Source of the DNA: Perca fluviatilis | Taxonomy: Eukaryota; Chordata; Actinopteri; Perciformes; Percidae | Direction: 5' to 3' | Length of the DNA: 64,000 nucleotides | Assembly: GCF_010015445.1 (NCBI RefSeq) | Contig: NC_053119.1 | Span: 26,285,383-26,349,382, forward strand | In this document: piece after piece, positions 33,497 to 44,519 of the stretch | How the letters are laid out: the number at the start of each line of letters is the position of its first letter | How positions within the stretch are numbered: position 1 is the first letter of the stretch | Program-made: the position numbers and the translations under genes | Notes under the pieces: model-generated | Databases searched by the model: none | What the model saw: the letters and a program-made list of their open reading frames with translations, nothing else | What the model was told of the DNA's origin: nothing

Positions 33497-34111
33497 GTGT
33501 GTGTGTGTGTGTGTAGTCTCGCTTTGCCAGACCATCCACATGCTGCGGAGCGGAGGAGGGTCTGGCTAGTCCACATAGCATTCCGGGATGCGATATTACG
33601 AATCCCACTATGCTAGGTGTCCATGCTTACGCAAGGTAACGGAACCCCATTTGTACAGGTCCTATCCCCTGACCAATCGGCTATCCTAAATTTAAGCACT
33701 CAAGGTCAAATGCCTAACCCCAACCAATCGAGCTGCTTCGTAGAGCGGGTCTTGGCATGGCCATAGTGGTAAATTCGTAAATTTGCTTCCAGGATGGGAG
33801 AGAAACGTGCTCTGGTTTAATGGCATTTCTTTAAACCAATCACAATCGTTATGGACGGTACTTAGCTCCGCACGGAGCTGCTGCAAAATAGTTGTGCGAG
33901 AGAAAACTCAGATTGGACAGATAGTCTAGCTAGCTGTCCCAATTTACCCTGCAGAGATCTGAGGAGCAGACAACAATAGTCCTCATTCTGTAAATCCAGC
34001 AGAGTTTAAAATTCCAACACAAAGAAAGTGGAATTTCCTGTGGCACCAGAGCAATCCTGGAAGTGGAACGTCAAGGATATAGACTAGTGTGTGTGTGTGT
34101 GTGTGTGTGTG

Positions 34112-34161
<50 letters not shown>

Positions 34162-34737
34162 GAGGTGGTCTAATATCTTAAGGAAATGCTGTCAAGTCTT
34201 GGCAAAATGATATATGATTCTAATATCTGATGCTCACTGCATAAAAGGCTAGCATGAAAAAAAGCAGATATGAAGAGACAGTAAATAAATTATTTTTATT
34301 AGGTCCAGAGCGGAGCAGAGAGGTGATGTCAAAGTTAGAGCTATTACACTCTCACTTATTAAAACAGCTGCCTGTGAAAACAAAAAGGATCTCTCCAGAT
34401 ACGTTGACTACAGCCAAGTTATCTGTCTGATGTAAACATACAGTATCTGCACTGTATCTGCATGAGAATGAGGCCCTCTGAGCATGAAAATGCTCATATT
34501 AAAAGAACAAGACATTTTTGACTCTATCATGTTTTGACAGTTTTTTACCTTCAAATAGAAAACATATTTGAAAAAAAAATGCTTCTCATTGTGTGCTAAT
34601 GTCTCAAACAGGATCATACATAATTTAAAATCAGCATTCAAATTAATGCAATCATTTGTGTGTGGAATAATTACATGGACACATAAAAAGAACTATTTAC
34701 TTATTTCTAATCCCTGAAAAAAATATCATGTGTCTTT

Positions 34738-34784
<47 letters not shown>

Positions 34785-34961
34785 AAAATAGTTATAAAAT
34801 AGCCAAAACTAAAACTAAACTAAAGCTTACATCGACACTATAAATATGTCATTATGTCTTTTTTTTTACTAACAACGTAGTTAGTCAATCAACAAATAGA
34901 TAGCTGCAATTTAATGAAGTGAATCAGAAATAAATTATTGAGAAAATGTCGATCCCTATGT

Positions 34962-35020
<59 letters not shown>

Positions 35021-35158
35021 TATATATATATATATTAATCTATAATTCATGTAGGACAATTTCATTTCAAATACTGACAATCAACAAATAGATAGCTGCA
35101 ATTTAATGAAGTGAATCAGAAATAAATTATTGAGAAAATGTCGATCCCTATGTAAATT

Positions 35159-35197
<39 letters not shown>

Positions 35198-35739
35198 TAT
35201 ATATATATATATTAATCTATAATTCATGTAGGACAATTTCATTTCAAATACTGACCCTCGATGAACACTGTAGAGCGATAACAGAGTCCCTGTTAACTAC
35301 TGCAATGGTTAATCAGTGTTGTATCAAGCCAACAGGCAGCCCCGGATTACTGTCATGTGATTTGACAACATGCACACATTACTTTCCAAAGTATAGGTAC
35401 TTATATCTAAACTATTTCTGCTTACATTTGCTCACTAAAACCTTGTGCAAATTGTATCCTTAAGACCTCCAATTGAGTAAATGCAGAAATAAGCCCATAA
35501 GGCTTTGGGACAACTTCTCCACGAGAGTCCCCTCTTGTGTTTTTCATGCAGGATGTAGCTTCAGTGATATCTAATCTGTCCTTACTAGCCCAGTTGTTTT
35601 TGTATGGATAAAGACAGGTGGGGCTATGACAAGTTCCTCCAGTTGGCAACACTCTCAAATGTCACTCTATGGCACAGCTGCATATATTTTCTCTCCTGTC
35701 TCTCTGCTTTACTTTTCTAACTCTTCTTTACTTTGCTAC

Positions 35740-35800
<61 letters not shown>

Positions 35801-38303
35801 TCTTGGTTCTATTTAATATCAACTATTGCAGTACAGTACACAGTCATTCTGTTGCTCTGTTGTTCTATGTTTCAGTCCGTCTGTCTTGCTCTTTAACCGT
35901 CCCCAGGACTTAGTAAGGCCAGTCACAGCTCCATATTGCCTACCACATTGATAATGTGCTCCTATGACTAACTACAGTTAGCTCCCATACATATACAACA
36001 GTCAGTGGGAGTACACAGCTGTGAAGCCTAATATCACACCAAAACTGCAGTGTGTTTGTTTTCCAGAGAGCAATTAAGGAACAAAGGAGGCATCATAGCG
36101 CCGATGGAGGCTTTATGCCGAAGCGCAAATTTGTTAGTCCGTTACTTATTAATAGAATTGATCCAAATGATCAAACGTGGTATTTTGTATTTGTATTTAT
36201 TATAAGGATCCCCATTATCTGACGCCTAGACGACCAGCTAGTCTTCCTGGGGTCCAAAACAACATTTAATCAGACAATATTAAAACATTTCATAACATAT
36301 ACTGAAAAAAGAAGAAGAAACTAAATACCACAATATCTGATTACAAAACTAAATAACAAAGAAGAAAATGGTGACTCTTTTACTTTTCTATTACCAATGG
36401 AGTGGTGCCTATCATGAATCTTTTTTGAGCAAAACAAATATACCACAGTTCTATTTTAACCCGACTGTCACTGAAGAAGCACACCTGCGACTAATTTAGA
36501 AATGGGGGGGAAATCATAATAATAAATGACAATTGGGTTAGTATCAAACATGATCAATCCAGCTCCTCTCATCTGGTTAAAAGCAGTGCAGAGAGTTGGT
36601 GTTCAATGCAGCGTTTCCTGAGAGGAGATATTATTGACTGAGAGATGAAGGTCTCACATTCAAATATAGAGTGACAATTTTAAGTAGCTTGTTCACTTTG
36701 GTAGACATATTGAAAGCCCAGTCATGGCGTTTTCTCTACAATTTTACTTGGAAACACAACAATTAACCCAAAATATGGTTAGAAATTGCATTCAGTCTAT
36801 ATATATAAAAAGATTAGTTTTGTATGTGGTCTTTATTTTACGTGCTGTAAGTGATTTTTTTTAGTTCTGCATTCAATTAGATTTGGTTTGTTTACATGCA
36901 AAAATAATAACATTTCGCTGCCAAAACTAGGAACAAAGCAATAATCTGATTAAGCCTTCACACGGTTGCATAAACCCACAGTTTGCCATAATGATCCTGT
37001 TTACTATCCACACATAACAGTGGATTGTTTTTCTCCATAAAAGCTGCTGTAATTCTTTCCTGTCCCACAACAATAACACAGTTATGACTCTACCACATCA
37101 TGCTGTTGGTCACAGCCACAGTCATCTATTGCATCTTAAAACGAGATGCTTCACGTGCTACTTTTGTCAGAGCTGTTGGAAAGAGGAGAATGGCAAATGC
37201 AGCTGTTGCAGTCTGATATTCTGATGTTTTTGGATTAACGTAAGGAGAAATAATGGTGATCCAACCAGTCTGATGTGGACAAGAGCACAGATGCGTGTGG
37301 CTATTTTTGCAGGCGCCTGCTTAAAAATACAGGATTTCATCAATGATTTATTCAAGGTAACAAGTATATCAAAACCTTTTGCCTGAGTATAAAGGGTGGT
37401 TACACCTTGTTGCCGTATGCAGTGGTCTAAGGTGGTGCACAAACAAGTAGCAGTGAGTGCAGTGAAAAACCCTCACTGCAGTCCAAGAACATAGCACTTT
37501 TCTACCTGCAACATTGGACCCTACAAGTCTGATGGTTAAACCCTTTGTTAGTGGTGATGAAATATAGTTGCCAAATCTGAAGCATGACAGCCTACATTGT
37601 TAGGTCACTTTAATTTTTAACTCATGAGCTGCATGCATGAGGGAAGAAGGACAGTCCAACAAACTCATTAAAATCATTCCCACTGTTCCTAGTAATAGGA
37701 AAGCATCCAAGTACCAATTACAATACGTCCACAGTTGTGAAAAACGATTCTCTCGCACATTATGTAAATCGAAGAGCCAAGCATAAAAAATCCTTGAACT
37801 TTAAAGTAAGATATCACGTTAAATATACCTTTAATGCTCCAATAGGCATCACTGTCATTGCTGAGCATCAGTTTGCTATGTTTGGGGCTATGTACAGTGT
37901 GTGTCTGTGAGTGGTTACTTGGCAACACTCAAACATTTGTTCTCATTGGGATCTCATCTCATCTGTGTGTGTTTTTTTTTCTCTCTGTGCAAAGCTAAAC
38001 AGAGAAACAAAGGGTTACAGGGTCCTGACAATTACTGCTGTCCTCTCACAAGGTGGAAAAGGATTGAAGTCATATCACTCTTTATGCCTGCCACTGGCTT
38101 ACATAACATCCCAAAGTGTGTATGGGTGTATGTGCATGTGTGCATTTGTTTCAGTCAGTATGTAAATTAAGTTGGTGAGGCTGCTGCTAACAATCAATGA
38201 AATAATAATAGATGATTGTTTGTGTCACCTCATTGACTGATGTCACACCTTTTGCCCTGATCTAGACACTGGTTGGTAAATTTGTAGCTACTCAATGCGC
38301 GCA

Positions 38304-38383
<80 letters not shown>

Positions 38384-41300
38384 TGCATGCACATGCTCGC
38401 ACGCTCACGCACGCACGCACGGACGCACGCACGCACGCACGCACACACATATACATACATACATACATACACACACACATGCACAGGATTCCCTAACACA
38501 CTGACAGTCAATAAAACAGTATTAGGAATACGGGGAGGGAGGTGGGGGAGAACATGTTGCAGTGTGCATGGGTGTAAAATGGGATTTTGAAATGTCTGGT
38601 TGTAAAAATATTATCATATTTATGTAAAATCTTTCAAAAATAAAGATTGGTTTGCAGCTCAGTAAGCAAACTCCACACAAACAACTTACATAATACAATA
38701 CACACATAAACACACGCATGCACGCACGCACGCACACACACACACACGTTCCTCATCAGTCACATTAACCATTCACATCCGCCAGTGGTCCATGCCTCCC
38801 CCCTATGCCCCAGGACAAAATCTAACACCCCCAAAATAACCTGGTGAGTTATAAGAGTCAGCAGGGCGCTCATCCAACCTTCCCTTTTAATAGAAACAAA
38901 AGCCAATTACCCTGGTATCCCTAAGAGTTAATTTAAGATGCTAAAGGTGGTTTACTTCCCTTTGTAGTCTAATCTCTAAATTAATAAACTGAGATGCCAC
39001 AGACAGTATTGTGTTACACGCTATTAGTGGGATGGACCTCCTATCCAGTCAGTGGTGTGTGTTCTTTTGGGGATGCTGGATTTGGAGGCGGTCAAAGCAT
39101 TTTTCTCAGCTCAAGCGCAAACAAACACGTGCATGAGGGGGGTGATAAGAAAACACAACATCCACAGGGCTTCCCTCACGCCCTGGGATTCACGCCACAC
39201 ATCGTGTACACGCTGATGTGGGGTCAGATTTCCCAATCCCTTGGGCTAACCCTGCACCAATGTCAAGTGTGAAAGAAAACAGCTGACAATGTTTCACATG
39301 AAAGAATTGAAAATGTCTCTCTTATTGTAACAGACCAAGGTGTGAAGAAGAACTATGACTCCAGTTTTGCTAATGAGATCTCAAGTCCCCACGCACAGTA
39401 AATCTCAGTTGATGCAACAGATTCATTGCAACAATGACCTCTCACCTGATGAGCCCAGGAAGTAGTGTTCCAGGGCAGAGCCAAAGCCAGAGGGATTGTC
39501 CTTAAGATCACTCACAATGTAGGGCTGCATGGTGGCGTTCTGATCGTTTATCGGCCATGTCTGACCCCGGACACTGGCGCCGCCGTACCAGGACACGTTG
39601 GTCATGGAAAAGCAGTCCTGAAAGGATGCACATTGTGCACAAAAACAGTGTGAGACCGAAAGACACATAAGAAAAGGAAAGAGGTAGGAATGGTAAAATG
39701 AATTAATGAAGACAAAGCGACGACAGCAGTAAAACATATGAAACTGACATTGACTTTAAAAAAAAAGGAAATACATCAAAAATTGAGAGGGAGAGTTGAG
39801 AGTTAAAAGATAGTAGATGGTAGAAGAATTGTTTATAAGATAACTCAAATGCTTTAAGCAGTAAATAATGAATGTAAATTTAATTTATGAGTGGACATAA
39901 GGTGAATTTGACTGTAATTTAAATGTCTCCAGTGCTATCACATTATGTATCTGATGTGTTAGAGTGTGGATGGATCTAATATTTGACAGTCAGAAATGCA
40001 GGGCACAGGGCGGTATGAGATGGCTGGCACATGACACTGTCTTAGAAAGTATTGCACACAGGAGGGATTGAATGTTTTTTTTCTAAGAGAAAGCTTGTCC
40101 TTCCTCAAAGCGTCTTTACATGTGGGGGACAAATGCCCAAAAACCGGCTGCCCATTTAGGCCTATTTCATGTCAGCAAATCCGGGCTCTGCTAAGGAGTC
40201 TGAAAACAGGTGCCAAGTAATCACCTGAGAGGTGCTGGGAAGGATTTTGGCAATTTCGAAAAATAAAGGTGAGTTTTGGTTTGGAAATATTTTCTGTGAG
40301 CAGTCGCACCACATGACAGGGAGTTATGGCAAGGAATGTTCCAGTGGGGACAGTTTAACCTCCCCAAACATCCCAGTGGTTAAATGCCTTTGATAATTAA
40401 GCTGGGGGGAAAGTACAGTAAGTACTGTGTGTGTCAAAAAAGCGTAACAACTGTGACAAGGCAGATTGATTTGATACTATAAATAAAATTGAATTGAATT
40501 GAATTGAATTGAACATGAATGTAGTCTAATCAGTGCAGTCATATTGAGGGATGCAGAGAGGGAAAGGTTGAGGGAATCATGCAAACTAATGTTTTGGTCT
40601 ACAACATCACGTCAGAGTCACTCAAGTGCCATGATTGTTTCAAATTATTTAATAATATATCATAGTTTTAGAAATTTAATTTCAACAAATCCAACAAAAT
40701 GAAATTAAAACTACAATAAAAATAAACATAAATTGCAGTATTTTTGAATCACGTTGAATCATTTGAGCCAAGTTATTTATGGGATTGGATTATATACACT
40801 AAGGTTTGCTGCAAATATGCCTGTTTTTGAGCCACTTATTTAACTTTTAATGCAGTCTCTTGTGATTTAACAAGTTTACATAAACAGGTGGTGGTTAAAA
40901 ATCAAATGTAGGTAGACCACTAATATAAAACTGAAAGTGTATTTGTATTTGTATGAGAAGAAACGCCTTAGGCCTATATTGTGTTTTTAGATTTTAAAAG
41001 TGAACAGGGGATTCTTCAAATATATCTTTTACATTGTGCACCAATATCACAACAGCCATGCACAATCACATGCCAACTAACACCGAGTTAACAAATTGAG
41101 GCATGAAAGTTCTAAGTACAAAACTGCTTTTTGCGCATACCATTGTGCGTAAAATGCCATTTTGATAAGACTGACTGTGTTTAGTGCGACTGGGTCTTGA
41201 ATGCACATTGAGAGAAACCCTACCTTCAGCTCAACATGACAGTGCACCGGCGCCCAAATCATACTGTAGCACTCCGTCTCCGTCTCCTCATTCACCTCCA

Positions 41301-41694
41301 GCGAGATCTTCACTTCGGCCACCGAGTCCCATGTATAGCAGAACTCAGTTTTATTCAGCCAGCAAAGGTTCCTCACGAAGGGAACCTCGATGTCGGGGTT
41401 TCCTACGTTCCCCACATCTATCTCTACATATGTATTGTCCTCCGCCAGGGTCTGTATGACCAGCGAGTGGGTTCTCCTCTCCCAGATCAGTCCGCTAAAA
41501 GTCCCCCTGAGGATCCAGTTTTTGTTGGGCTGGTCCACCACTTGCCAATATATGATCCCGATGGTCATAACAAAGAAGACGGCCACCCCGAGACAGGCTA
41601 TAGCTCCTTTCCAGGTCTCGTTCATCTCCTTCAATCCCGTGTCCCATGTTACCTCTGGGATGGGGCTAGGGTTCCTATTTCGAGCGTGGGGCAT
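18106..41694 (-). CDS. GH31-family type II membrane protein (MYORG / SITS-binding-protein-like), complete
   Basis: Ten reverse-strand exons join in phase: 41694-41224, 39617-39446, 27801-27594, 27373-27223, 24436-24239, 22125-21857, 21711-21575, 20949-20828, 18603-18424 and 18279-18106 (TGA), giving 693 residues. Residues 1-29 are predicted cytosolic and 30-53 (GAIACLGVAVFFVMTIGIIY) form one membrane span. The rest is extracellular or lumenal, with several N-glycosylation sequons (NKT, NVS, NAT, NIS, NLT). The C-terminal 300 residues follow the GH31 order seen in MYORG: LGYNFLIPDAVGG, ELFIRWLEITAFLP, GNPIYRPMWWLSPSDP, DQFLIGDEVLVAPV and RDIYLPDGG. At the nucleophile position, where MYORG has FDAGE, it has VMLEGGEGN (about 442-450). 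The acid/base aspartate region reads TPLQSDW. Active GH31 enzymes cleave alpha-glycosides; this one may instead bind ligand, as suggested for rabbit SITS-binding protein. Family membership is strong; the exact orthologue name is not. Confidence 0.88.
18424..18603 (-). CDS. GH31-type gene coding exon 9
   Basis: The acceptor is TCCATAG and the donor GAG|GTGACT; 60 codons. It reads VLNLTRAYIAKHQRDVVPLI through TGNPIYRPMWW and DDQFLIGDE. Confidence 0.92.
18814..18995 (+). repeat. tRNA-derived SINE
   Basis: An A box-like TAGCTCACCTGTTAGAGTG and a B box GGTTCGATTCTGACC are separated as in a tRNA. A conserved body follows (TTTGCTGCATGTCATTCCCC, CTCTCTCTCCC) with an AATAAAGGC(C)TAAAATGCCC tail. It lies in the GH31 gene intron 8. 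Confidence 0.8.
20828..20949 (-). CDS. GH31-type gene coding exon 8
   Basis: The acceptor TTTACAG is preceded by T and (CT)n runs; the donor is CGG|GTAAAC. It reads GSLSGDLVTDEELFIRWLEI, TAFLPVISFHTPPWVYGEDR. Confidence 0.9.
20973..21001. repeat. (GA)n tract in the exon 8 acceptor region
   Basis: On the gene strand this is (TC)n followed by 13 T, serving as the pyrimidine tract of the acceptor at 20950. Confidence 0.9.
21575..21711 (-). CDS. GH31-type gene coding exon 7 (acid/base region)
   Basis: The acceptor is TGTCTCAG, completing Arg, and the donor GTAG|GTAATA. It reads SSHKPLFVRMTPLQSDW and GLKGIIPSLLHHTLLGYNFL, then IPDAV. Confidence 0.9.
21857..22125 (-). CDS. GH31-type gene coding exon 6 (nucleophile region)
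   Basis: The acceptor is CCTTTAG and the donor CACG|GTAAGA. It includes WFLDRVGSLEAHLGMEYVML followed by EGGEGN. This aligns with the strand carrying the catalytic Asp in active family members, and no Asp is present there. Confidence 0.9.
22267..23931. mobile_element. TA-flanked inverted-repeat element carrying a nested MITE
   Basis: TA|CACTGTAAACCCAGATTTAG on the left matches CACTGTTAACCCAAATTAG read from the right, each bounded by TA. The pattern fits a Tc1/mariner-type nonautonomous element; it has no transposase. It lies in GH31 gene intron 5 and is interrupted by 22955-23582. Confidence 0.6.
22955..23582. mobile_element. PIF/Harbinger-like MITE, 628 bp
   Basis: Ends are GGGCCCTATTTTAACG and, from the right, GGGCCCTATCTTGCAC. 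Flanks repeat AGA (3 bp; CAGAG if the last G is counted outside). The interior is rich in GCGC/ACGGCG, with ATTCCCTTTAAAAGCCAGG. The right end matches the left end of the 783 element, whose transposase supports the superfamily call. Confidence 0.7.
24239..24436 (-). CDS. GH31-type gene coding exon 5
   Basis: The acceptor is CTCTGCAG and the donor CTG|GTGAGA; 66 codons, phase 0. It reads DHDYLNSRKRG, LPLVKLLNISITLSPFLGVD and TEAYWLSLPSAPQGKL. Confidence 0.88.
24606..24660. repeat. AT-rich imperfect palindrome
   Basis: The blocks CTATATGCTATGCATATAG and TATATAGCATATG pair with each other. It is a cruciform-prone sequence in a GH31 intron. Confidence 0.5.
27223..27373 (-). CDS. GH31-type gene coding exon 4
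   Basis: It opens by completing Trp and reads LPFWKLLANVDSG through LLSDM. The donor is ATG|GTACGT. The acceptor GCGTTAG is preceded directly by a (GCGT)(GT)n tract instead of a pyrimidine tract. The length of 151 bases means skipping would shift the frame. Confidence 0.82.
27376..27414. repeat. (GT)n(GCGT)n tract abutting the exon 4 acceptor
   Basis: On the gene strand, about ten GT units and four GCGT units end two bases before TTAG|exon. Confidence 0.9.
27594..27801 (-). CDS. GH31-type gene coding exon 3
   Basis: The acceptor is CCATGCAG, completing Gly, then VAVLVSPDTPLQLGVDSRQQ through HSRELPNMKAL. The donor is TGTG|GTTAGT, phase 2. Confidence 0.88.
30406..30453. repeat. (GT)n microsatellite
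   Basis: About 24 units, in GH31 intron 2. Confidence 0.95.
31377..32564. mobile_element. Tc1/mariner-like element with ~75-bp terminal inverted repeats
   Basis: TA|CAGTTTTTTACGATTGCTAA on the left matches CAGTTTTTTTCGATTGCTAA read from the right. Complementarity continues through GGGCACAACTGGAGTCACAT and GTGCAAAAC. The flanks are TA. No intact transposase was found; the interior is AT-rich. Confidence 0.72.
32590..32745 (-). mobile_element. hAT-type element end (fragment)
   Basis: Read from the right it starts CAGGGGTCTTCAACGC, then TTTTTTAGGCCAAGGACTCG and GAGACGGAGCAGGAACACCC, a hAT terminal sequence common in fish. The other end was not found. Confidence 0.55.
33432..33513. repeat. (GT)n microsatellite, left part
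   Basis: A GT run with GTAT interruptions. It is interrupted by an element and resumes at 34087. Confidence 0.95.
33514..34086. mobile_element. short-TIR DNA element inserted in a GT microsatellite
   Basis: The left end TAGTCTCGCTTTGCCAGACC belongs to a repeat I recall as common in fish. The right end AGACTA mirrors TAGTCT. GT tracts on both sides hide the target duplication. Confidence 0.6.
34087..34159. repeat. (GT)n microsatellite, right part
   Basis: GT run with one TTTT interruption, directly after the inserted element. Confidence 0.95.
34740..34778. repeat. (TA)n microsatellite
   Basis: About 19 TA units. Confidence 0.95.
34886..35254. repeat. tandem duplication of a ~180-190-bp block with (TA)n
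   Basis: CAATCAACAAATAGATAGCT begins at 34886 and again at 35078. Both copies run through AAAATGTCGATCCCTATG, a (TA)n tract of different length, and CATGTAGGACAATTTC to ACTGAC. Outside the TA tracts the copies look identical. Confidence 0.92.
35743..35793. repeat. (CT)n microsatellite
   Basis: About 25 CT units. Confidence 0.95.
36184..36262 (-). repeat. LINE 3'-tail-like fragment
   Basis: Read in reverse, GGACCCCAGGAAGACTAGCT through AATGGGGATCCTTATAATAA resembles the conserved 3' end of fish LINEs (Rex1/L2 type). It is a short truncated copy. Confidence 0.5.
38306..38486. repeat. compound (CA)n / (GCAC)n / (ATAC)n microsatellite
   Basis: Pure CA to 38380, then GCATGCATGC, ACGC and ATAC units. 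A smaller relative is at 38713-38748. Confidence 0.95.
39446..39617 (-). CDS. GH31-type gene coding exon 2
   Basis: The acceptor is CCTTTCAG. It reads DCFSMTNVSWYGGASVRGQT, then WPINDQNATMQPYIVSD and GSALEHYFLGSSG. The donor is TCAG|GTGAGA, phase 1. It is the conserved GH31 N-terminal beta-sandwich segment. Confidence 0.9.
39618..41223 (-). other. GH31 gene intron 1
   Basis: No exon is recognised. It holds a probable LINE tail at 40470-40515; the rest is AT-rich and unique-looking. Confidence 0.6.
40470..40515 (+). repeat. LINE tail with (AATTG)n
   Basis: TTGATACTATAAATAAAATTG then AATTG units, as at the 3' end of fish L2/CR1-type LINEs. The body is absent. Confidence 0.5.
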
Positions 41695-41699
41695 GTTGT
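41224..41699 (-). CDS. GH31-type gene first coding exon
   Basis: ATG is at 41694-41692, five bases after a splice acceptor (CTCATAG|ACAAC). The exon encodes the cytosolic tail, the membrane span and the start of the outer domain (157 codons). The donor is AAG|GTAGGG. The ATG is the first in the exon and sits before the membrane span. Confidence 0.88.
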
Positions 41700-41968
41700 C
41701 TATGAGATCAGCAAAGAATCAAACACAAAAAATCCTGCAGAAATCTCTGTGCGTCAAAAAATCTCTGTTGCTTCATCATGTCATGGTGTTTTCAGTGAGG
41801 CTACAGGGCAAACCAGCCTACTCTTTATCTGTACACCGTTTACACTCTTGTTGTTGAGTTTTTGCGCAATTGTGCCAGCAACAAAGACCTGTCATGTGAA
41901 GAAAGCTGTGAGCAAAAAAAAAAATCCCAACGAGGAAATAAAACAGCATGAATGAATAAGTGACTTAC

Positions 41969-42060
41969 CACATACTGCTGCTGTTTTAAAAGAGTTTCAT
42001 TTGTAAATTGCATTGGCTGCAGTGAGCTCGTGAGCAGCCCCAAGCCGGGTTTGGCAGCAA
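41969..42060 (-). other. probable 5' non-coding exon of the GH31-type gene
   Basis: A donor TATGTG|GTAAGTCAC (last exon base 41969) lies 270 bp upstream of the acceptor before the ATG exon. The 5' edge is not determined from sequence; a CCAAT motif on the reverse strand is near 42015. Confidence 0.45.
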
Positions 42061-42369
42061 TGCCTACGAATAGCTCCTAAGACGCTGTCTTGCTTGCCCT
42101 GCACTTTCTGACGTAACGCCGGGTTGTTTCTTCAGAGGAAAGGTATAGAGAGGGAAATGTGGGATCGGGGGGGTTTGGTTGAGTCTTGGAACTGCCCGCC
42201 GGGCGAGGAGGCCACGGACAGCCTCGAAAGGAGGGATCCCCATGCGTGCTTGCAAAACCCTCCGTGCGCTCTCCGTGCGTAAAGACTGTGGAGACTTGTC
42301 ATCCGGTGGTTTGGTAGTCAGGGGCGTCAGTTGCAATGCCTTATCCAAATTTGATCGTGTAGTGATATC

Positions 42370-44510
42370 TTAGCAGGGGATATTTAAGACCAGTGTTGTC
42401 TTCGTGCCATGTGTGTTTGGTTTAATTGGTTAAATCTAATTGGCTTATTAATCAAACTCACCAAGAGGTTAATCATTTTCAGCAATAAATAATTCTTCCA
42501 CTTGTCCCAGGAATTTCAGAAATGATTTGGTTTTGAAGTCATGCATCCAGGGACTTGGTTGCATGTAGAGGTTAAAACGGGTTTGAGACAGTTTGCATTT
42601 ACAGTTTCGCTCAGGTTACAAATTGAAATGAACCACCTGTCAACCAGCAAATTCCTGCTGAACTTTTCTCTGACCTTTCTATTAGCTTAAATTTCTTGCA
42701 TTTCCCTTACCAACATGGTGACACTGCTTTCCATAAAATTCTGATACACGTGAAACACTGATTGATTATGTCACAACACTGGAGACTGAGTTGTTAATAA
42801 TAAATATGTATTGCAGTGAGACAGACTCGCCATGATTTGAAGCACTAGTATAGCCAAAGCTCTAACCTAAAGTAGCCAATATGTTGTGTGCTCATGCTTT
42901 AGGGGAATAGCAACGAAAATAAAAAGTGAAGCAATAAAAGAATCTGCGATGGATTCAGGGTGTGTTATGTAATATAAAATATATTATAGATTGTGTGAAG
43001 TTTATTGTAGCCTACTGTGTAGCTCATGTGGAGTGCACAAGACATTTGAGGGCAGGAATGTTGTTTATGAGTGCCTCAAGGGTAGCCGGGGGTGATGTGA
43101 TTGGTCGAAAGGTGGCATTTGGACTGTCAACATCCATTGTGTCTGGAGTTATAATGTTAACGTAGTATAGATGGACTACTGTTTGACAATATATGTGCCG
43201 ATATATGTGCTGATTCAATGTCCATGTATGTGAATGTACAATTAAAGCAATGACTGACGCTTAGCTATCACAGAAGCATATCCTTTGTCATAACTTTCTG
43301 AAACCTAAACTTCATACAGATCATGTTGTCTCATTTTAATCCAGTGTCACTATCCATTTATGTCAACACAGTTCTTACTGTAACATGGTCATGGCTCTAG
43401 TAGTATCCAATAACAACTTTATCAGACCAACAAATAAGACAAAAGTAATCATGGCTGGACCAATGTTGTTATGTTTGTAAGTTAAGGTCTCTTCCGTGGG
43501 GCTGTGCACAAGTTATCCCAAGAGTGTCGGTTGACATACTTTGAAGATCAGTTGCCCCTGTCCCCGTTTATGCATGTCAGCCCCCACCTCCGATTCATCA
43601 TATAACTCTGGCAGGAGCAGAGACAGTGGATAAGGCTGTGGGAACCTGTGTGAGCACAACTGCCTCACTCCAAATGCAGTTGATTTCAAAATCTCTGGAA
43701 ATCAGCGCAGGATCGTGAGTGACTTTGTGGAGACTTAGTGACAAACCTTCGGGATAGAACGAGACAGACGATTCTGTTGTTACTTCTCTTCTTGCGGTAA
43801 ACAGATGGTGCTTCTGTCTGCACACCAACTAGTTTGAGAATGAAAGACAAAGAAGCTTCACAGTCGGTTAGTGTGTCAGTTGCTGTCATGTGATCATTAG
43901 TGACATATTTATACAGCTCATTGCCTCAAGCTGTTTCCTATGTTGCAGCTTATGAGTGCATTTGTGTGCATGTACATGTACTGTAGATGGATAACTGTTT
44001 GCATGTGTTTGTGTGTGCAGGCTTGCATTCAGACCCCTGAAATTCAAGTTCAACATGGGCCTTGTGGCAGCCATGCTGCTGGGTCAGAGGTCAGGCTTAT
44101 GACATCAACGGAACATCCAGGGGGGAGGGTCTAAATTTACACGCCATCCAGATTTCCCCCCGACTCCATCCCTCGCGGCTATTAATAGGCAGAGGACTGC
44201 TGCGTGGCATGCACCCGCTCCCTCGGAGAGTGTGAACATGGGACATGAAAAAACAGAGGAATCTGACCTGAACTGGCCACTGCCTCTGATCACTCAGTTA
44301 GTGTTGATGGCAAAGGGGCATGGGTTTAATTAGGTGTGGGGCGGAGCGGTGTCAAGTGGACGGCTTCATCCGGGCTAGAGAAAGTTCTAAGTTGCAATTA
44401 TAAAAAAAAACGTCATAATTAATTAGTTCAGTGTGTTAGCATGCTGATATTTGGTAATGAGCACTTAACATAAAAGTACAGAGTCAGCTGATAGGAATGC
44501 TTTTAATTTT
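42370..44510. other. intergenic, nothing recognised
   Basis: AT-rich, unique-looking DNA upstream of the GH31 gene. Short frames have no family resemblance or consistent splice sites. Confidence 0.5.
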
Positions 44511-44519
44511 GCAGGTATT

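Larger units (their letters stand above)
27802..39445 (-). other. GH31 gene intron 2 (11.6 kb): repeats, no exon seen
   Basis: It contains the Tc1-like element 31377-32564, a hAT end at 32590-32745, an element inside a GT tract (33514-34086), a duplicated AT-rich block (34886-35254), several microsatellites, and a LINE-tail fragment at 36184-36262. 27.9-30.4 kb and 36.3-38.3 kb look unique, with no coding signal. Confidence 0.6.

Noticed and set aside
38306..38486. CRISPR-like array from regularly spaced GCAC/CA units
   Set aside because: It is a compound microsatellite with no spacers, in an animal nuclear genome.
38292..38511. Long frames of alternating Cys-Val or His-Thr over CA/GT runs (also near 33.4, 46.6, 47.9, 61.9 and 62.8 kb)
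   Set aside because: They are translations of dinucleotide repeats, open on both strands, with no coding context.
41236..41955. 239-codon + strand frame opposite the first coding exon of the GH31 gene
   Set aside because: It is antisense to a well-supported exon with splice sites and a membrane span, and resembles no family.
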